A stretch of 64,000 nt of DNA from contig JANPIX010000004.1 in assembly GCA_031425195.1 (NCBI GenBank), positions 62,001 to 126,000 of the forward strand, given 5' to 3'. Source of the DNA: JANPIX01 sp031425195 (GTDB taxonomy: Bacteria > Pseudomonadota > Alphaproteobacteria > Rhodobacterales > Rhodobacteraceae). A program made the translations under genes and the position numbers. The number at the start of each line of letters is the position of its first letter. Position 1 is the stretch's first letter. Positions 7,913 through 16,600 of the stretch are shown here, in pieces. The notes under the pieces were generated by a model. That model saw nothing but the letters and a program-made list of their open reading frames with translations. It ran no database searches and was not told the origin of the DNA.

Positions 7913-8938
7913 ATGGCAAAGCTATCCCGCGCGACGCGATATGGTGCCCAGCATTCCATAGACGATTTGAAAGAAAGCCGGTCAAACTGGCTGACGCGCC
8001 ACCCGGTTTTGACTGGTATCGTCGCTGTCGGCACTGTGCTCGCGGCAACTGCCTTGACCAATCAGCAACTTGCCAAACGGGCGGAGCGGATGAACCCGCC
8101 TGCCGGGCAGTTTCTCGACATAGACGGGGTCCGCTTACATTACATTGAACGCGGCGAAGGCCCCGTGCTGGTGATGTTGCACGGCAATGGAAGCATGATT
8201 GCGGATTTCGAATCGAGCGGCCTTGTCGATCTTGCTGCGGAACGGCACCGCGTCATCGTCTTTGACCGGCCCGGATTTGGGCACAGCACACGGCCCGCCG
8301 GCAAGCCGTGGACGGCGGACGCCCAGGCATCGTTGATCCATTCCGCCTTGCTGCAACTGAATGTGACAGATGCCATCTTGTTTGGCCATTCCTGGGGCGC
8401 GTCGGTCGCAGTGGCGATGGCGCTGCGGTACCCGCAAACGGTGCGCGGGCTGATCCTTGCGTCAGGATACTATTATCCCGCCCCCGGCACGGATGCATCC
8501 ATTCCTTCAGAACCTGTCACCCCGGGCATGACGGATGTCCTTGGGTTCACGGTGGCACCCGTGGCAAGCAGGATCATGTGGCCGGTGTTGATGCGCACGA
8601 TGTTCGGACCCGCCGACATGCCAGAAAAGTTCAATGCATTCCCGAAAGAAATGGCTGTTCGGCCTTCGCAGATCCGGGCCGAGGCTGCGGAAACCGCCAT
8701 GATGAATGCCGTTGCCATGTCGGTCTGCGGCGACTACCGCGAAATCGGGATGCCGGTTGCCATTGTCGTCGGTGCCGATGATCGCCTGATTGACCCCGCC
8801 TATCAATCCGGCCGGCTGCATCAGGACATCGGGCACAGCACTTTTCACCGCATCGCGGACAGCGGCCACATGGTGCACCAGACCCATACCCGCGCCGTCA
8901 TGGACGCGATTGCCGAGATTTCCTCAAAGGTCGCCTGA
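7913..8938 (+). CDS. Membrane-anchored alpha/beta hydrolase
   Basis: The 341-residue protein has a hydrophobic segment at about residues 31-50 (VLTGIVAVGTVLAATAL) without a clear cleavage site, so it is probably anchored in the inner membrane. A full alpha/beta hydrolase domain follows: the oxyanion HGNGSM loop, DRPGFGHS, the nucleophile elbow GHSWGAS, an acid in GADDRLID and the catalytic histidine in DSGHMVHQ. It resembles the peroxidase/dehalogenase-like branch, but the substrate is unknown. It is probably read through from the promoter at 7376, as no separate promoter motif was seen in the 66-base gap. Confidence 0.82.
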   Translation: MAKLSRATRYGAQHSIDDLKESRSNWLTRHPVLTGIVAVGTVLAATALTNQQLAKRAERMNPPAGQFLDIDGVRLHYIERGEGPVLVMLHGNGSMIADFESSGLVDLAAERHRVIVFDRPGFGHSTRPAGKPWTADAQASLIHSALLQLNVTDAILFGHSWGASVAVAMALRYPQTVRGLILASGYYYPAPGTDASIPSEPVTPGMTDVLGFTVAPVASRIMWPVLMRTMFGPADMPEKFNAFPKEMAVRPSQIRAEAAETAMMNAVAMSVCGDYREIGMPVAIVVGADDRLIDPAYQSGRLHQDIGHSTFHRIADSGHMVHQTHTRAVMDAIAEISSKVA

Positions 8939-8977
8939 CCCACGTCAAACAGCACATCGACTTCACAACAGACAAGG

Positions 8978-9002
8978 GGAACATTCTTCACCGCCTCCGG
9001 TT
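8978..9002 (+). promoter_or_regulatory. Second putative EcfG-type promoter
   Basis: GGAAC (8978-8982), 16 bases and GGTT (8999-9002) repeat the element at 7376 exactly in its conserved bases and spacing. It lies 29 bases before the dehydrogenase start, which also has a strong AAGGAGGGAA ribosome site. Confidence 0.55.
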
Positions 9003-9031
9003 ACCTCAATTCAAGACGCAAGGAGGGAAGA

Positions 9032-10192
9032 ATGCTGGCAGCAAATTACCGGGGTCCGCGCCGCATGCGGGCCGAAGAAAAGCCGATGCCAGTCATCCTG
9101 CACCCGCGCGATGCAATCGTCCGCGTGACAAGGTCATGCATCTGCGGGTCTGATCTTCACCTCTACAACGGCCTTGTTCCGGACACGCGCATCGGGATGA
9201 CGTTCGGACACGAATTCACTGGCATTGTCGAAGAAGTGGGTGGGGAAGTCGAAAACCTCAAGCCCGGGGATGCGGTTCTTGTGCCCTTCAACATCGCCTG
9301 CGGTCAGTGCCACTTTTGCAAGCAGGGCCTTTACGGCAACTGCCACGAATCCAACGCCCAGGCCACGGCTGTCGGGGGGATCTTTGGCTATTCCCACACT
9401 GCCGGCGGTTATGATGGCGGTCAGGCGCAATATGTGCGGGTTCCCTTTGCCGACTTTGGCCCGACTTTGATCCCCGACGGCATGGACCTTGACGATGCTG
9501 TCCTGCTGACGGATGTGGTCCCCACCGGTTATCAGGCCGCTGAAATGGCCGGGATTCAGCGCGGCGATACTGTGCTCATCTTCGGGGCCGGTCCCATCGG
9601 CATCATGGCCGCCCGCTGTGCCTGGCTGTTCGGTGCTGGCAGGGTGATCGTGATCGACTGGGTGCACTACCGGCTCGACTTCGTGCGTACCTACGGCCCG
9701 GCGGAAGTATACGACTACCGCGAAATCGATGACATGGCGGTGTTCATCAAGAAGCTGACCGACGGCCTTGGGGCCGATGTGTGCATCGATGCCGTTGGTG
9801 CCGACGCGTCTGGCAATGCGCTGCACACCTTGTTCGGCAAGATGATCCCACTTGAGGCTGGATCGGCCATTCCGCTTCACTGGGCCATAAACTCGGTCAA
9901 AAAAGGCGGCATCGTTTCAATCGTAGGCGTCTACGGCCCAACCGGCAACATGGTGCCCATGGGCAACGTGGTGAACAAAGGCATCACGCTCCGCGCCAAT
10001 CAGGCCTCGGTCAAACGGTTGCTGCCACGTCTGATCGAACATGTGCAGGCGGGGCGCATCGACCCCAAGGCGCTGATCACTCACCGCGTGCCCCTGGAAG
10101 ATATCGCCGATGCCTATCACATCTTTGCGGCAAAACTCGACAACTGCATCAAGCCGGTGCTGCTGCCAAACGGCCACCAATCAGGAGGATGA
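9032..10192 (+). CDS. Zinc-dependent alcohol dehydrogenase (formaldehyde dehydrogenase-like)
   Basis: The 386-residue medium-chain dehydrogenase has catalytic zinc ligands in CICGSDLHLYNG and GHEFTGIVEEVG, the four structural-zinc cysteines in CGQCHFCKQGLYGNC, and the NAD(P) Rossmann motif GAGPIG near residue 187. The GSDLH and long insert regions resemble the glutathione-independent formaldehyde dehydrogenase and threonine-dehydrogenase-like branch. The physiological substrate is uncertain. It is followed after three bases by the next gene and preceded by a putative EcfG promoter, which suggests stress-induced aldehyde or alcohol turnover. Confidence 0.85.
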   Translation: MLAANYRGPRRMRAEEKPMPVILHPRDAIVRVTRSCICGSDLHLYNGLVPDTRIGMTFGHEFTGIVEEVGGEVENLKPGDAVLVPFNIACGQCHFCKQGLYGNCHESNAQATAVGGIFGYSHTAGGYDGGQAQYVRVPFADFGPTLIPDGMDLDDAVLLTDVVPTGYQAAEMAGIQRGDTVLIFGAGPIGIMAARCAWLFGAGRVIVIDWVHYRLDFVRTYGPAEVYDYREIDDMAVFIKKLTDGLGADVCIDAVGADASGNALHTLFGKMIPLEAGSAIPLHWAINSVKKGGIVSIVGVYGPTGNMVPMGNVVNKGITLRANQASVKRLLPRLIEHVQAGRIDPKALITHRVPLEDIADAYHIFAAKLDNCIKPVLLPNGHQSGG

Positions 10193-10195
10193 CCC

Positions 10196-10723
10196 ATGTC
10201 AACACAGGATCTTGCGCCACGACAGATGATCGAACCCGAAACGGTGCTTGGTTGGGGTGTGGACGCTGACACAGACAACGATCCCACCTATCCCCTTCGT
10301 GATCGCACTGCCGACGATTCAAACCGCATGGATTGGGTTCGACCAACCCAGCAGAACCCGACTGTCGAGGTGCTGCAATCAATCGAACATAACCGGCTGC
10401 CCGCTGTCGTTGGCACATCCACACCGCCCAGCGGCCTGAGCGGAACCATCCGCCGCGCCGCCTTTCGCCGCAGCGAATCCGACTGGATGCACTGGTTGAT
10501 GCTGCTTGGCGCAGACCGAGTGAACGCGGTCGAGGGGCTGCTGCAAGACCTTGGCAAGGGGCAGATACCCAATATCCCGGCAGAACGCGGGATAAGGTCA
10601 GCCTGGCAACATGACAGGCAGGGAGTCTTGACCAAGGCGGTTGTGATCACCGGGCTGTCCGCCCTGGCGGTCGCGCTGATCGCCCGCAGGGCAAACGCGC
10701 GGCGGGACAAGTACCGGTACTGA
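10196..10723 (+). CDS. Hypothetical protein with C-terminal membrane helix
   Basis: The 175-residue protein is hydrophilic for about 140 residues, with a DPTYPLRDR-type segment early, then carries one hydrophobic helix near the C-terminus (AVVITGLSALAVALIA) followed by a basic RRANARRDKYRY tail. It is probably tail-anchored with the bulk in the cytoplasm. An AGGAGG site overlaps the end of the upstream dehydrogenase, so the two are an operon. I do not recognise the family. Confidence 0.72.
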   Translation: MSTQDLAPRQMIEPETVLGWGVDADTDNDPTYPLRDRTADDSNRMDWVRPTQQNPTVEVLQSIEHNRLPAVVGTSTPPSGLSGTIRRAAFRRSESDWMHWLMLLGADRVNAVEGLLQDLGKGQIPNIPAERGIRSAWQHDRQGVLTKAVVITGLSALAVALIARRANARRDKYRY

Positions 10724-10901
10724 GCGTGTCACCCCGGTGGCGCCAGCCGAAGACAGCCATCCGACCTACTGCTTTCAGAACGCCACCAACGCAGTTTTTG
10801 ATCGGGCAGTTCAGCAAAATAGCAGAATTGTGGTCGAGAAGATGGAAGCACAAACGCCTAAAATGCCGGCACTGAACACCCGGGGGGCCGTGGCAGGTTG
10901 A

Positions 10902-11216
10902 CTACGCTTCAGGCGGAATGGCCAGGTCAAAGACCAAAAGCCCGTCAAGCCCCCCTTCCGCATGCGCAACAAGGCCCGCGCCGAACGCCTTGTGGTCGGG
11001 GTCGGCCTGATAGACACCCAACGCCTCCCAACTGGCAAAATCGGCGACAAACCCGTGCAGGTATCCGCGTTCAATCTGTTCGGGGCTTTCGCTGCGCCCC
11101 CAGACCGCCACAAACCCCATCCGCCGCGCAAATGGCCCGACGGGGGCAAGAAGCGCCGCGATGATTTCTTCTGTCAGTTCCGGACGGAATCGGATCAGGA
11201 CGATGTGTCGGATCAT
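10902..11216 (-). CDS. Dabb family (stress-responsive alpha/beta barrel) protein
   Basis: The 104-residue product starts MIRHIVLIRFRPELTEEII and continues with HGFVADFASWEALGVYQADPDHKAF. That is the dimeric alpha/beta barrel (Dabb) signature: an HxVLxRF start and the DHxxF end of the domain. Members are small dimeric proteins of mostly unknown function. It lies 24 bases downstream of the GMC oxidoreductase on the same strand, so the two are probably co-transcribed. Confidence 0.82.
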   Translation of the reverse strand: MIRHIVLIRFRPELTEEIIAALLAPVGPFARRMGFVAVWGRSESPEQIERGYLHGFVADFASWEALGVYQADPDHKAFGAGLVAHAEGGLDGLLVFDLAIPPEA

Positions 11217-11240
11217 GTGACCTCCTTGGTCATGTCAACG

Positions 11241-12722
11241 TCAGGCGGTCAGGTGCTGGCCCAGCCGCAGGGCAAGGGCCGCCACCGTCAGCGACGGGTT
11301 CACCGCCGCCGATGTGGGCAGAACAGAGGCGTCGGCGATGTACAGGTTGTCCAGATCATGCGCGCGCAGGTTCCGGTCAACCACGGATGTCACAGGATCA
11401 TCGCCCATCCGCGCGGTGCCGCATTGATGGCTTGGTTTCGACTTCGGAAAACCCTTTGACAGGACAATCGGCCACCCTGCGCGGCGCATGGCGCGGCGCA
11501 AGCGGCCCACCAGCAGATCATGCGCCTGCACGTTGGTGCGCCGCCAGTCCAGAACGACGCCGCCATTTTTCCACATCACCCGGCTCTGCGGATCGGGAAG
11601 GTCTTCGGACATCGCCATGATATGGATCGACCGATCCGCCAGATATCCCGACAACCAGACCGGCAGGCCGCTTTCGCCAGCAAGAATAGGCCCGGTGACG
11701 CGGCCCAGCATCTGGATATTGCCCAACGGCTCTCCCCCGGGTCCACCAGTCAGATACCAATCGTTGAACTGGATGGTCTTTTCATAGACTGACCTGTTCC
11801 GCCGCAACGGGTTGAAGGCGATCATCGCCGTGAGATTGTGGTTCATGAAATTACGCCCGACCTGATCGGACCGATTGGCAATGCCTGTGGGATGGCCGTC
11901 ATTGGCAGATCGCAGCAGCAGCGCCGCCGACATGACGGCCCCGGCACAAAGGCAGACCACCGGCGCGCGGAGCGTTGTGCGCCGGTCACCCGGCCCCTCC
12001 ACCTCTGCCCCAGTCACGCGCCGTCCCTTTGCTAACAGGCGTTCAACCCGCGTGCCGGTCAACAGCGTGACATTCCGATAGGCCAGCGCCGCCGCCAGAC
12101 CACAGCTTTCGGCGTCCGACTTGGCCCCTGTGCTGTCGGGAAAAGCGTCCCATGTGGTTTGTGCCCGCGCCAGCCACCGCTCCAGATCGATTCCCAGCGG
12201 CAAGGCCGATGGATGCAGCCCCTGTGCCGCAAATGCGCGCCGCAGGGCTGCGATATCGGGTTCGTCTGGTACTGGCGGGAATGGATACGGCGCAGAATGG
12301 TGCGGTTCGGTCGGGTCGCCCGCGACATCGCCCCGCACGCGGTATAGACCTTCGGCTTGGGAATAGAACGGCTCCAGATCCTCATAGGCGATGGGCCAAC
12401 CGGGTGTTGTGCCGTCAATATGGCGCAGCGGCCGAAAATCCTCGGCCCGGTAGCGCAAAAGAACGGCACCATAGAATTTGCTGTTACCGCCCACAAAAGA
12501 ATAGTTGCCCGGATTGAATGGACGGCCTTCAGCATCATGCCAGACTTCTTTCGGGCGAAAATGGCCACGACCAAAGATCGCCGAAGGATCGCGCGCCTCG
12601 GGGCTGTCGGCCAGCCGTTCACCCCGTTCCACAATGACGATGCGACGGCCCGAAGGGGCAAGGGCGGCGGCCAGCGTGGCACCCCCCATGCCCGAACCGA
12701 TAATCAGTATATCCGCATCCAT
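11241..12722 (-). CDS. GMC family FAD-dependent oxidoreductase
   Basis: The 493-residue flavoprotein opens with the FAD-binding dinucleotide fold ADILIIGSGMGGATLAAAL and the acidic residue in VIVERGE. It ends with the GMC C-terminal segment HQCGTARMGDDP, where HQCGT carries a conserved histidine, and IADASVLPTSAAVNPSLT. Family members oxidise alcohols, sugars or choline-like substrates. The substrate cannot be assigned, and there is no signal peptide. It is the first gene of a pair with the Dabb protein; about 200 bases without a gene separate it from kdgK upstream. Confidence 0.85.
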   Translation of the reverse strand: MDADILIIGSGMGGATLAAALAPSGRRIVIVERGERLADSPEARDPSAIFGRGHFRPKEVWHDAEGRPFNPGNYSFVGGNSKFYGAVLLRYRAEDFRPLRHIDGTTPGWPIAYEDLEPFYSQAEGLYRVRGDVAGDPTEPHHSAPYPFPPVPDEPDIAALRRAFAAQGLHPSALPLGIDLERWLARAQTTWDAFPDSTGAKSDAESCGLAAALAYRNVTLLTGTRVERLLAKGRRVTGAEVEGPGDRRTTLRAPVVCLCAGAVMSAALLLRSANDGHPTGIANRSDQVGRNFMNHNLTAMIAFNPLRRNRSVYEKTIQFNDWYLTGGPGGEPLGNIQMLGRVTGPILAGESGLPVWLSGYLADRSIHIMAMSEDLPDPQSRVMWKNGGVVLDWRRTNVQAHDLLVGRLRRAMRRAGWPIVLSKGFPKSKPSHQCGTARMGDDPVTSVVDRNLRAHDLDNLYIADASVLPTSAAVNPSLTVAALALRLGQHLTA

Positions 12723-12925
12723 TGGGGAACGATCCTAATTTCGGTAGCCGGATCAAGGGCCACCGCTTTTTCCATGTTGACGGCAAAGCCATAAACCTGC
12801 CCGCGCAAACGACTGTATCCGCCCGCATCCCGGCAATAGCATCCCGCCCGCCCGGCGTCATCATCATCACGAAAGAAGCCTGAACGATCGATATTCTGCC
12901 AAGCTGAGCCGTCGTGCCGCGACCG

Positions 12926-13861
12926 CTAGATCGGCCGCAAGGCCGCAACCGCGCCCTTCGTGGCGCGTGCCCCGAAATGCGAAAGAACTGTCGCAGCAAG
13001 CCTTTGGCCGGCATTGATCGATCGGCCCACATCAGCGCCCAGCACACGCCCTGCCAGATAACCCGCGTTAAAGGCATCCCCGGCACCCGTGGTATCGCGA
13101 ATGTCTGACGCTTGGGGCGTCGCCAATTCGCCCACCTGCCCGTCATGCAGAAAATGCACCGGGCCGGGGCCGTTCTTGACGATCACTTCGGCCACACCTG
13201 CCGCCGCCATCCGGCGGATGGTACAGGCGGCATCGTTGTCGCCGAAATGACTCATCTCGTCGTCCAGACTGGGCAGGGCGATATCGGTGAGGGTCAGCAT
13301 CTGCGTCACAGTCTGCTGCATCTCCGCAGGCGATTGCCAAAGCCGCATCCGGATGTTCGGATCAAAGGCCACGATACCGCCACCCGACCGGAATTCACCC
13401 AGCGCATGAAACAGGTTCCCGCGCGCAGTGTCCGACAGAATGGCCAGCGTGATGCCCGAAAGATGAACCAGCCCCACACCCTTCAACGCAGATGCCAAAG
13501 CCAACGCATCATCCGCCAGATTGCGCGCCGCCGAGGTTTCGCGCCAATAGTGGAAACTCCGCTCCACACCGTTAAGGGTGATCAGATACAGCCCCATTTC
13601 TCGGCGCGAATCGCGGCTCACCCCTGACAGGACAAGTCCGTCCTCTGCCATCTCTCGCGCAAAGGCATCTGACACACTGTCCTGCCCCAACCGCGTAACC
13701 ATCCCCACCTTTGCCAGCGGGCCAAGCCACTGTGCCATGTGCCAGGCTGTGTTGAAGGTATCGCCCGCAAATCCACGCCGATAAAGCCCGTCGGCCACAG
13801 GCGCCATTTCGACCATCGCTTCGCCAATGGCGCGGACGGAACGGTGAAGGATCGGTTTCAT
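12926..13861 (-). CDS. kdgK: 2-keto-3-deoxygluconate kinase (PfkB family)
   Basis: The 311-residue sugar kinase starts RAIGEAMVEMAPVADGLYRRGFAGDTFNTAWHMA; the GDTFNTA element is typical of KDG kinases. The C-terminal PfkB signature DTTGAGDAFNAGYLAG carries the catalytic aspartate and anion hole. It phosphorylates 2-keto-3-deoxygluconate to KDPG. UxuA at 15.2 kb makes its substrate and Eda at 61.4 kb cleaves its product. Subclass is well supported by the N-terminal motif; other ribokinase-family substrates are not fully excluded. Confidence 0.82.
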   Translation of the reverse strand: MKPILHRSVRAIGEAMVEMAPVADGLYRRGFAGDTFNTAWHMAQWLGPLAKVGMVTRLGQDSVSDAFAREMAEDGLVLSGVSRDSRREMGLYLITLNGVERSFHYWRETSAARNLADDALALASALKGVGLVHLSGITLAILSDTARGNLFHALGEFRSGGGIVAFDPNIRMRLWQSPAEMQQTVTQMLTLTDIALPSLDDEMSHFGDNDAACTIRRMAAAGVAEVIVKNGPGPVHFLHDGQVGELATPQASDIRDTTGAGDAFNAGYLAGRVLGADVGRSINAGQRLAATVLSHFGARATKGAVAALRPI

Positions 13862-14240
13862 GGCTCAGCCCCGGTTACGCTTATCGATGGCCCGTATCGG
13901 CCCCGCTGGCCAGTCTCGCTTGAAAAACGGGGGGACGCCATGGTCGATCTGGCAGTTTTCGCGGGTTGAAAGATGGATCGCCCCGTTCTCGCATCGCACC
14001 GCGATCTGACGCGTGCGGGGCTTCCATCCGGTCAGTTGAATCCACACATCTGTCAACGCCCTTGCGCCGATTGCGACACAGCCTTGCGGTCCGGGTCACG
14101 AACGCGATTCCCTGCGGGAAACAGCCAGCGTGTGCGCACCCGACCGCGCCTGACGCACGGCGCGCGGATTTCCCGGTTGAGTATAGGGGGCTCTCGCGCC
14201 AAAGTCGGGGAATGATGTGGACTACAGGAAATATTGGCTG
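13862..14240. other. Gene-poor stretch between kdgK and acuI
   Basis: This divergent region must hold the control sites for both flanking genes. A 63-codon minus-strand frame at 13865-14056 ends three bases before the kdgK ATG. It starts only at TTG or GTG and matches no family I know, so it is at most a weak candidate for a small upstream gene. GGAAA lies before the acuI ATG at 14241. No clear promoter pair, repeat or RNA gene was seen. Confidence 0.4.
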
Positions 14241-15233
14241 ATGGCATTCAATGCACTTGTTGTATCCAAGGATGAAACTGGCGCAACCCACGCGGGCGTG
14301 CAGACTGTGAACCTTACCGATCTGCCGCCCGGCGATGTTCTGGTGGCCGTCGACTATTCGACCATCAACTACAAGGATGGTCTTTGTCTGGGATCAGGCG
14401 GTGGATTGGTGCGCGTCTGGCCCCACGTTCCCGGCATCGACTTTGCAGGCCGGGTAGAGGCGTCGGACGATCCGCGCTACAGCGTCGGTCAAAAGGTTGT
14501 GCTCACCGGCTGGCGCGTGGGCGAGGCGCAGTGGGGCGGCTTCGCCCAAAAGGCACGCGTCAAGGCGGATTGGCTTGTGCCGCTCCCCGATGGGCTCGAT
14601 ACCCGGCAGGCAATGGCGGTCGGCACGGCAGGGCTGACGGCAATGCTGGCAATCATGGCACTGGAACGGCACGGGTTGAAGCCCGGCCAAGGCCCTGTTC
14701 TGGTCACCGGGGCCGCGGGCGGGGTCGGGTCAGCCGCAGTGGCGATCCTGTCGCAACTGGGCTACGAAGTGGCCGCCGTGACCGGCAGGCCCGAACAGGA
14801 ATCCTATTTGCGCGGCCTTGGCGCGTCGCAGATCGTGCCGCGCGACCAGATCAACGAAACCGTCAAACGGCCGCTCGAATCCGAAACCTGGGCGGGATGC
14901 GTGGACGCGGTGGGGGGGCCGATGCTGGCGCGCGTTCTGGGCCAGATGAAATACGCAGGCAGCGTCGCGGCCGTGGGTCTGGCGGGCGGATCGCAGCTTC
15001 CCGCCACGGTCATCCCTTTTCTGTTGCGGGGGATCAACCTGCTGGGCATCGACAGCGTGATGCAACCGCATGACACCCGCGTCGCCGCCTGGGCGCGCAT
15101 CGCCCGCGACATGCCGCATGACAAGCGGCAGGCGATGACGTCGGTGTCACCTCTGGCCGATCTGCCCCGTCTGGGCGCGGATATTCTGGCCGGCCGCACG
15201 CGCGGGCGCATCGTGATCGACGTCAATGCCTGA
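14241..15233 (+). CDS. acuI: Acrylyl-CoA reductase AcuI-type (YhdH/YhfP family)
   Basis: The 330-residue medium-chain reductase lacks zinc ligands. It shows STINYKDGLCLGSG near the N-terminus, the quinone-oxidoreductase core and the NADPH-binding VLVTGAAGGVGSAAVAIL motif. The YKDGL and LLRGINLLGIDSV elements are those of the YhdH/AcuI group. AcuI reduces acryloyl-CoA to propionyl-CoA in DMSP breakdown and 3-hydroxypropionate metabolism in Rhodobacterales. The ATG at 14241 follows GGAAAT; a GTG at 14217 would add eight residues unlike the family. No other DMSP genes are nearby. It is convergent with uxuA, with two bases between the stops. Confidence 0.8.
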   Translation: MAFNALVVSKDETGATHAGVQTVNLTDLPPGDVLVAVDYSTINYKDGLCLGSGGGLVRVWPHVPGIDFAGRVEASDDPRYSVGQKVVLTGWRVGEAQWGGFAQKARVKADWLVPLPDGLDTRQAMAVGTAGLTAMLAIMALERHGLKPGQGPVLVTGAAGGVGSAAVAILSQLGYEVAAVTGRPEQESYLRGLGASQIVPRDQINETVKRPLESETWAGCVDAVGGPMLARVLGQMKYAGSVAAVGLAGGSQLPATVIPFLLRGINLLGIDSVMQPHDTRVAAWARIARDMPHDKRQAMTSVSPLADLPRLGADILAGRTRGRIVIDVNA

Positions 15234-15235
15234 TG

Positions 15236-16438
15236 TCAGACAGAAGGGGCGCGCGTGGCCGCGATTGTGCCCTGCATCACACCGCGGAGTTCCGCCAGCC
15301 CCTTCAACCGCCCGATCAGCGAATACCCCGGATTGATCCCCGCCTTCCCGATATCGTCAGCAAGCAGATGGCCGTGATCAGGCCGCATCGGCAGGCACCA
15401 ATCGGCCCGGCCCTCGGCGCGGCGACGATCCTGTTCGCGCATCAGGGCAATCACCACGGCAGCCATGTCGGTTGATCCTTCCAGATGGTCCGCCTCGTGG
15501 AATGAACCGTCCGGTTCACGCGTGACGTTGCGCAGATGAGCGAAATGGATGCGCGGCCCGAATTCCGCGATCATCGCCAGCAGATCGTTGTCCTCTCGCA
15601 CGCCGAAAGACCCCGTGCAGAACGTCAACCCGTTGGCGGGGCTGTCCACAGCGTTCAGGATGCGCCGGATATCGGCCGCGTCCGACACGACACGCGGCAG
15701 CCCGAACAGAGGAAATGGCGGATCGTCGGGGTGGATGCACAGGCGCACGCCACATTCCGCGGCCACCGGCACGATATCGTTCAGGAACGCCGTCAGATTG
15801 GCCGCAAGATCATTCGCCGTCATCCCCCGATACTCGGCCAGCGCCGCACGAAACCCGGCGCGGTCGAAATGGCGTTCGGCGGCGGGCAGACCCGCGATCA
15901 GGTTGCGCTCCACGATGGCCACCCGGTCGGCCGTCATCGCGGCAAATCTCTGTCGTGCGTCCTCGACGCGTGCCGGGGTGTAGTCTTGTTCCGCATCCGG
16001 CCGCCCAAGCGCGAACAGATCGTAGGCCGCTATATCCACCGCGTCGAACCGCAATGCCAGACCACCCGACGGCATCCGGAACGTCAGATCAGTGCGCGTC
16101 CAGTCCAGCACCGGCATGAAGTTGTAGCAGACCGTTGATATCCCCTGCCGCGCAAGTGCCCGGATCGTATCCTGATACTGCGCCACATGCAGGTCCCTGT
16201 CGGCGCCGCCCAATTTGATCGCGTTATGGACGGGAATGCTTTCCACCACATCCCAGACCAGTCCCGCCGCCGTAACACCTGCCTTGTGGCTTGCAATATC
16301 GGCGTCAGACCAGGGAAGCCGGGTATAGATGTGATGCAGCGCCGAAACCACTTCGCGCGCGCCCGCCTGCCGGATGTGATCCAGAGTGACGGGATCAGCA
16401 GGCCCATACCACCGCATCGCCTGACGCATCATCTCCAT
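15236..16438 (-). CDS. uxuA: Mannonate dehydratase
   Basis: The 400-residue product contains QAMRWYGPADPVTLDHIRQAG at the start, VVESIPVHNAIKLG, YNFMPVLDWTRTDL and the metal-site regions CIHPDDPPFPLFGLPR and FAHLRNV. These are the UxuA signature segments of a TIM-barrel, Fe/Mn-dependent dehydratase that converts D-mannonate to 2-keto-3-deoxygluconate. The ATG at 16438 follows a GGGGGA site; the frame extends upstream without matching the family. Together with kdgK it implies hexuronate (glucuronate) catabolism. Confidence 0.93.
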   Translation of the reverse strand: MEMMRQAMRWYGPADPVTLDHIRQAGAREVVSALHHIYTRLPWSDADIASHKAGVTAAGLVWDVVESIPVHNAIKLGGADRDLHVAQYQDTIRALARQGISTVCYNFMPVLDWTRTDLTFRMPSGGLALRFDAVDIAAYDLFALGRPDAEQDYTPARVEDARQRFAAMTADRVAIVERNLIAGLPAAERHFDRAGFRAALAEYRGMTANDLAANLTAFLNDIVPVAAECGVRLCIHPDDPPFPLFGLPRVVSDAADIRRILNAVDSPANGLTFCTGSFGVREDNDLLAMIAEFGPRIHFAHLRNVTREPDGSFHEADHLEGSTDMAAVVIALMREQDRRRAEGRADWCLPMRPDHGHLLADDIGKAGINPGYSLIGRLKGLAELRGVMQGTIAATRAPSV

Positions 16439-16600
16439 TGCTTCCCCCACGTTCACCTGCCTGCCTTGCTGAACCAGCCGCCCCATCCATGGCAAGCATC
16501 ATCTGTCGGTCCGCCCGCAAAGGTTGCGCTCGGCGCTTGCCCGGCGGCGTGGCACGGTCTAATCAGGGCCAGGGCCATGATCCGGCCAAAAGGGGCAAGA

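Noticed and set aside
13865..14056. A 63-codon minus-strand frame upstream of kdgK
   Set aside because: It starts only at TTG or GTG, has no recognisable motif and sits in a probable promoter region; it is mentioned only in the gene-poor entry.
16187..16600. N-terminal extension of surE in the same frame
   Set aside because: The SurE hallmark MRILITNDDG with a ribosome site begins at 16601, and the extension overlaps the divergent uxuA.
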